The notes beneath the pieces were generated by a model. The model ran no database searches. It was not told where the DNA came from and worked only from the letters and a program-made list of their open reading frames with translations. DNA of 53,291 nucleotides from Campylobacter sp. MIT 12-8780. Its GTDB lineage: Bacteria; Campylobacterota; Campylobacteria; Campylobacterales; Campylobacteraceae. The stretch lies in contig NZ_QHLL01000012.1 of NCBI RefSeq assembly GCF_006864535.1, positions 1 through 53,291 of the forward strand. Direction: 5' to 3'. Of the stretch, positions 49,771 through 53,291 are shown piece by piece. Positions within the stretch are counted from its first letter, which is position 1. Each line of letters begins with the position of its first letter. The position numbers were made by a program, and so were the translations under genes.

Positions 49771-50371
49771 TGTTTTTCTCCTTTGTGAATTTGTTAAAAA
49801 AATCATCAGAACTTTTTTCTTTTTTGCGTTGCTTAAGAATAAGATGATGAGCTATATCTTTATATTTTTGGATTAAATAAGAAACATAATCATCACAAAC
49901 TCGATCATATGGATATTTTTTGCATATAAAGGCAACCTTGTGAAGACTCTCGTCTAAGTCTGATTTAGCAAAGTTTGAAGATGATTCTGTGTTTTCAAGA
50001 ATTTTTATTTCATCAGTGTTTAGCTTAGCATATATAAAATTTTGCATTACTTTTCTTTCCTTATTGAGTGGAGTAGTTGAAAAATCAAGCCCCTCAGCTT
50101 CAATTGAAAAAAGGTTATATATAATTAGACAACATTGTATAGAAATAAATAATGTTATAAAGAGAATTCCAAAGAAACCAAGAGTTGAATTTTTATCAAG
50201 AATAATTACTGCAATTAAAGATACAATAATATGCAAAAAAGAAAAAAGTATAAGATTGTCAATTAAAAATAATGGAGCAATATTTGCAATAGTGCTTGAA
50301 AAAAGTATTGAAATAAGAAATACTGCATACAAGTTTAACATAATGATTACTGCAATTTTGATAAATTTCAT
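49757..50371 (-). CDS. Membrane protein, tandem paralog A
   Basis: 204 aa from the ATG at 50371 (AAAAAAGGA). Four hydrophobic segments in the first half, then a soluble part with FICKKYPYDRVCDDYVSYLI, a two-Cys motif also found in the next gene. Overlaps the gene at 49489. Immunity-like arrangement, unproven. Confidence 0.6.
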   Translation of the reverse strand: MKFIKIAVIIMLNLYAVFLISILFSSTIANIAPLFLIDNLILFSFLHIIVSLIAVIILDKNSTLGFFGILFITLFISIQCCLIIYNLFSIEAEGLDFSTTPLNKERKVMQNFIYAKLNTDEIKILENTESSSNFAKSDLDESLHKVAFICKKYPYDRVCDDYVSYLIQKYKDIAHHLILKQRKKEKSSDDFFNKFTKEKNNENN

Positions 50372-50384
50372 CTTCATTCCTTTT

Positions 50385-50942
50385 TTACTCCCCATCAATT
50401 TTTTGCAAATAATCTCGTTGTGCTTTTTCTTTGGTATTTTTTACAAGATTTGTAAAATATTTATTACACGCATAGCTATTTTCATTTGAATGACAAACTA
50501 TTTGAGTTACATTTAGCAATATTTTAAATTCAGAGTATATATCTGATCTTATACCTATTAAATATGTAAAATTTTGTTTCTCTTCTTTGCTTAGTGTTTT
50601 ATACATTCTTTCTTGCATTGCACTCGTATCTTTTGAAAAATCTATAACATATCTGTTAATAATGTCAGCCCAGAAAAAAGCTACTGCTATACCGATGAGA
50701 AATAGAGTAAATGAATATTTTGTTTTACAAAAAAGTTGTTCGGTAAAACTAAACCAACCAAAGCAAAAAAGGGCTACAGCAAACCAAATTTGGTTATAAA
50801 ATAAGATAGGTGGAATAATTAAGGCTATTATGTTTGGTATTAGCATAAAACAAGAAAAACCTGCAAAAAATGCTATCCATAAAGCATAAATGATATAAGC
50901 AACCTTATATTTTGTTATTTTTCTTCGGTTTTCCTGATTCAT
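50385..50942 (-). CDS. Membrane protein, tandem paralog B
   Basis: 185 aa. Similar layout to paralog A: hydrophobic first half (AYIIYALWIAFFAGFSCFML, ILFYNQIWFAVALFCFG), soluble C-terminal part ending with IVCHSNENSYACNKYFTNLV, where Cys and spacing match paralog A. AGAGGTAAAAA precedes the ATG. The two genes look like an old duplication. Confidence 0.6.
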   Translation of the reverse strand: MNQENRRKITKYKVAYIIYALWIAFFAGFSCFMLIPNIIALIIPPILFYNQIWFAVALFCFGWFSFTEQLFCKTKYSFTLFLIGIAVAFFWADIINRYVIDFSKDTSAMQERMYKTLSKEEKQNFTYLIGIRSDIYSEFKILLNVTQIVCHSNENSYACNKYFTNLVKNTKEKAQRDYLQKIDGE

Positions 50943-50956
50943 TTTTTACCTCTCAC

Positions 50957-51013
50957 TTAAGATTTTTTCAACTTAAAATCCCATATCCTAAAGTCAAAAT
51001 TTTCAGCTTTCAT
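50957..51013 (-). pseudogene. YopX gene remnant
   Basis: AAAGGAGGAAAA and ATG followed by MKAENFDFRIWD, then stop after 18 codons. The N-terminus matches MKLQDFDFRVWD of the YopX-family gene at 52799. A truncated copy that keeps its ribosome site. Confidence 0.6.
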
Positions 51014-51489
51014 TTTTCCTCCTTTATATTAAAGCTGTCAGTTATTAGTTTGATGATATTAAAGGCATTATACTCGTCAAAATTATCCTTTTTGATTTCT
51101 CTTTCGATTAAAGGTATAACAATATCATCTATTACATCACTTTCAAATATGCACTGCTCTATAATATCTAGTATAATTTCATTTCCGAAAGGATCATTTC
51201 GTATTTTTTTGGCAACATAATTTATAAGTTTGTCAGTTTCGTTTTCATTTAGACTTTCTATTTTTGAGTCTTTAAGTTTCTCAAATAAATGATCCAATAA
51301 TGAATTGAAACCTTTTTCACAAGTAGCTTTATCATCTATGCCATATTTTTCTAAGAATTCTTTACTTCTTTGTTTTGCTAGACTTAAAGCTTCTTTGTAA
51401 AAGTCCTCTTTAAAGAAAGCACCAATGGCTTTTAAGTCCATTATGGCTTTATTTATTTCTTTTTCCAACCCTTGATTTTCTTGATTCAT
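51010..51489 (-). CDS. Unknown helical protein
   Basis: 159 aa from the ATG at 51489 (AAGGAGACAAACAAA). Almost wholly helical and charged (LEKEINKAIMDLKAIGAFFK, ALSLAKQRSKEFLEKYGIDD, DKLINYVAKKIRNDPFGNEI). No family recognised. Its stop overlaps the YopX remnant. Confidence 0.6.
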   Translation of the reverse strand: MNQENQGLEKEINKAIMDLKAIGAFFKEDFYKEALSLAKQRSKEFLEKYGIDDKATCEKGFNSLLDHLFEKLKDSKIESLNENETDKLINYVAKKIRNDPFGNEIILDIIEQCIFESDVIDDIVIPLIEREIKKDNFDEYNAFNIIKLITDSFNIKEEK

Positions 51490-51502
51490 TTTGTTTGTCT
51501 CC

Positions 51503-52279
51503 TTATCTGTAAAATTCTTTGCACGCTTCAAATGCGTAAGTTTTGCTTTCATCACGAGGTGCGTTGCCCCATTGTTTAAAGAAAAAAGGCACACCTGCTT
51601 TTTTGCAGTCCTCATACAGCTTTTGCACCCACTCAGCTTTCATTGTCCTTGCTTTTTTAGGAGCATTAGGCACACTTTCTCCACCTACGATAACCCAATC
51701 AATGTATTTTAAATCCTTGCCAAAATCAAGCTCGCTTAGTAGCGGTTCGCAAGAGATGAAAAAGCGTGTGTTTTTGTTCAAATCTCTAACCTGTTTTAAC
51801 CCTGCTAAGTTCTCAAACCTTAAATCTAATTGTTCTTGATTTTCAATTGTTACGCCAAAAAGGGCATTATCTGGCAGAGCGTGAAGCCCCAACCATAAAC
51901 GATTTATCATCCACCCCACTCGTTTTGTCAAAAATAAAAAATCACAATCCTTTCTTTTTCTTATGGCTGAAAATATGCTATTAATCCATTCTTCCTTTAC
52001 ATCTTTATGAAAAGTATCACTCATAGAATTAACAAAAATTTTGCTTCCTGAGGGATATTTTTTGGTATCTTCTAGCTCTTTAAGGCTTTCTTCGTGAAAT
52101 ATAACCTTATCAAACGGCTGGCTGTATTTTTGCACGCTTTTTTGGCTTGGATTTTTAAGATACATTGCGTGAAGTCTTTTGTGCATACTTCTTGCATAGC
52201 AATTTTTGCACGCCTCGCTGATACCGCTGCACCCTGTAATGCAATTGAAAGTTTTATCACACCACTCAATCTTACTCAT
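51503..52279 (-). CDS. DUF5131 / phage Gp37-Gp68 family protein (radical-SAM-like)
   Basis: 258 aa. Begins MSKIEWCDKTFNCITGCSGI and continues SEACKNCYARSMHKRL, the IEW-x-D/N-x-T-x-N-x-x-x-GC / C-x-x-CYA signature of this family, with cysteines arranged as for a radical-SAM Fe-S cluster. Later KIFVNSMSDTFH, FLFLTKR, GVTIENQEQLDLR, RFFISCEPLL and WVIVGGESVPNA are all family blocks. Common in phages and plasmids; biochemical role unknown. Overlaps the upstream gene by 4 bp. Confidence 0.9.
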   Translation of the reverse strand: MSKIEWCDKTFNCITGCSGISEACKNCYARSMHKRLHAMYLKNPSQKSVQKYSQPFDKVIFHEESLKELEDTKKYPSGSKIFVNSMSDTFHKDVKEEWINSIFSAIRKRKDCDFLFLTKRVGWMINRLWLGLHALPDNALFGVTIENQEQLDLRFENLAGLKQVRDLNKNTRFFISCEPLLSELDFGKDLKYIDWVIVGGESVPNAPKKARTMKAEWVQKLYEDCKKAGVPFFFKQWGNAPRDESKTYAFEACKEFYR

Positions 52280-52524
52280 CGCACGCCTTTTAATTTAAAG
52301 TGTTCCTCTAATTCAAATTCTTCATATTTTTTGTTCCTTAACCTCGCTGGCAAAGCTCCTGTTTTTAAAGACTTTGCTTTTATTTTGATAAAATAAACAC
52401 CAAAACAATGCTCGCACTCTACCTCTTCTTCAAAACCATCTTCATCATCATAAACAACAATGTGATTTTTCAAAGCATTCTTTCCTTTGCAAAGAGGGCA
52501 TTTTGTGATTATTTCAGCTGACAT
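52276..52524 (-). CDS. Zinc-ribbon-like small protein
   Basis: 82 aa. Two CxxC pairs: CPLCKG (residues 9-14) and CEHCFG (about 36-41), a zinc ribbon, then a basic C-terminal half (KIKAKSLKTGALPARLRNKK). Coupled to the DUF5131 gene. AAGGAGTAAAA ahead of the ATG. Possibly a nucleic-acid binder. Confidence 0.65.
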   Translation of the reverse strand: MSAEIITKCPLCKGKNALKNHIVVYDDEDGFEEEVECEHCFGVYFIKIKAKSLKTGALPARLRNKKYEEFELEEHFKLKGVR

Positions 52525-52533
52525 TTTTACTCC

Positions 52534-52794
52534 TTAACATTTTAAATCTACATTACTAAAATACATAACAATAAGCAATACACAACATATGGAAACACAT
52601 ATTATAATAATAAGCCCACAAATATACAAAAAAGCACTTTTATAATCCCTTGCTTTTATTTTTTCAAATATAGCTTTAATAGCGTCATTAAACATTTTGC
52701 AAAAAATACAAATACCTATTATAAAAGAAAACACTAATAAAGAAGTAAGAACTATTGATAAAGAAATACGAATTATTGAAAATATAGTGCTCAT
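52534..52794 (-). CDS. Small two-helix membrane protein
   Basis: 86 aa. Hydrophobic segments IVLTSLLVFSFIIGICIFC and LYICGLIIIICVSICCVLLI with a short basic loop (KIKARDYKS). GTAAAGCG upstream is a weak ribosome site. Function unknown. Confidence 0.55.
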   Translation of the reverse strand: MSTIFSIIRISLSIVLTSLLVFSFIIGICIFCKMFNDAIKAIFEKIKARDYKSAFLYICGLIIIICVSICCVLLIVMYFSNVDLKC

Positions 52795-52798
52795 CGCT

Positions 52799-53227
52799 TT
52801 ACCCTTGCTTTAGCAAATCCGCATTCTCGTGGATATTGCCGATAACTTCAAGCCTTTTTTCGCCATTTCTAATAGTGGATTTAACATATATAGCTATACT
52901 ATCAAGCTCATCTTCAGTTAAATTTTCATTGAAATATGTAGCATAAATGACAACAAAGCAACCTTTTCTAAAAAAAACTTGCCCAATCTCGCCATTTTTG
53001 TGTTTTACAATATCGTTTTCAAGGATTTTAACGCCGTTTTTGTCTGTAAAACCACTCCAAAGCTCGATTTTTAAAGCTGAAGCATTTTCTAAAAAATGGT
53101 AGCTTAGTTGTTGCATTAGCATTTGAATAGGATATGTCCTATTTTTAAGGCTAGCAAATCCAGCGTCTTTGACAAAGGATTTTTTATCCTCGTCCCACAC
53201 CCTAAAATCAAAGTCTTGTAGTTTCAT
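52799..53227 (-). CDS. YopX-family protein
   Basis: 142 aa. FDFRVWDEDKKSFVKDAGFA at the N-terminus, ELWSGFTDKNGVKILENDIV in the middle and LEVIGNIHENADLL at the end are the YopX signature (phage and plasmid proteins; crystal structures exist but the function is unknown). AAGGAGGTAAAAA is a very strong ribosome site. A truncated copy lies at 50957. Confidence 0.88.
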   Translation of the reverse strand: MKLQDFDFRVWDEDKKSFVKDAGFASLKNRTYPIQMLMQQLSYHFLENASALKIELWSGFTDKNGVKILENDIVKHKNGEIGQVFFRKGCFVVIYATYFNENLTEDELDSIAIYVKSTIRNGEKRLEVIGNIHENADLLKQG

Positions 53228-53242
53228 TTTTTACCTCCTTAT

Positions 53243-53291
53243 TTATTTATGAATGTGCCTATATTCATCTTCAATCAAATCATCGCCTAAA
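53243..53291 (-). CDS. 3' end of a further gene (partial)
   Basis: The last bases of the window hold an open minus-strand frame ending GDDLIEDEYRHIHK and a stop, 15 bp before the YopX start. Too short to identify. Confidence 0.4.
   Translation of the reverse strand, partial: LGDDLIEDEYRHIHK

Overview
The window is AT-rich epsilonproteobacterial DNA, almost certainly Campylobacter: galU-pgi order, queF, a carboxynorspermidine dehydrogenase, Fe-SOD, the beta-carbonic anhydrase/MscS pair, Dps, and three textbook sigma54 boxes with 10 bp between GG and GC. Two parts are visible: a chromosomal part (1 to about 22,650) and a mobile element (about 22,800 to the end, continuing beyond it).

Chromosome. 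Positions 1-2243 and 2244-4486 are a direct tandem duplication differing at one base that I can see; that base makes codon 56 of the upstream galU a stop, and the duplication joint removes its 3' end. The intact galU (3853-4677) leads into pgi and queF. Next come a PepSY-like periplasmic protein, a YjdM/PhnA-like protein, a metallophosphoesterase and the spermidine-pathway dehydrogenase. At 9.8-17.3 kb lies an unusual accessory island: five paralogous proteins with Asn/Ser/Gln-rich N-termini and a shared C-terminal tag (Leu-Gln-Lys/Arg-Ala/Val-Leu-Gln/Lys-Glu-Leu), a Sec-signal protein with a second double-glycine leader motif, and an outer-membrane beta-barrel. Three sigma54 promoters drive them, so they should be co-expressed with flagellar genes; flagellar export is an inference. 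sodB lies inside the island. Carbonic anhydrase, MscS, a YrdC-like protein, a cation-efflux protein and Dps complete the chromosomal part.

Mobile element. It starts near 22.8 kb with a small minus-strand gene and a Xer-type tyrosine recombinase preceded by a 26-bp dif-like palindrome. A long minus-strand array (about 40.7 to 24.4 kb) follows: SSB, a Cas4/AddB-like exonuclease, a Bet/RecT annealase, a DnaG-type primase and about 25 small unknown proteins. Most gaps in this array carry a nested two-stem hairpin of variable sequence but similar shape. At the head of the array a consensus sigma70 promoter (40708-40736) opens into a structured region (about 39.3-40.6 kb) with the core of a group I intron (P3, P4, P5, P6, P7, P9). 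A 164-aa ORF without a recognisable homing-endonuclease motif sits between the two P7 strands. The intron appears to interrupt the 5' leader of the array.

Six 17-18 bp iterons (40.88-41.30 kb), a divergent repressor and a 21-bp inverted repeat separate this array from a plus-strand operon (42.3-49.0 kb). That operon encodes a small DNA-binding-like protein, two unknowns, a pseudo-HD-GYP protein, a TraD/VirD4-type ATPase, a membrane HD protein with a GGDEF-like domain, and a thermonuclease. The last 4 kb is again minus-strand small genes (DUF5131/Gp37-Gp68, YopX, membrane proteins). The element looks mobilizable and plasmid-derived; no type IV secretion genes or rep gene are in the window.
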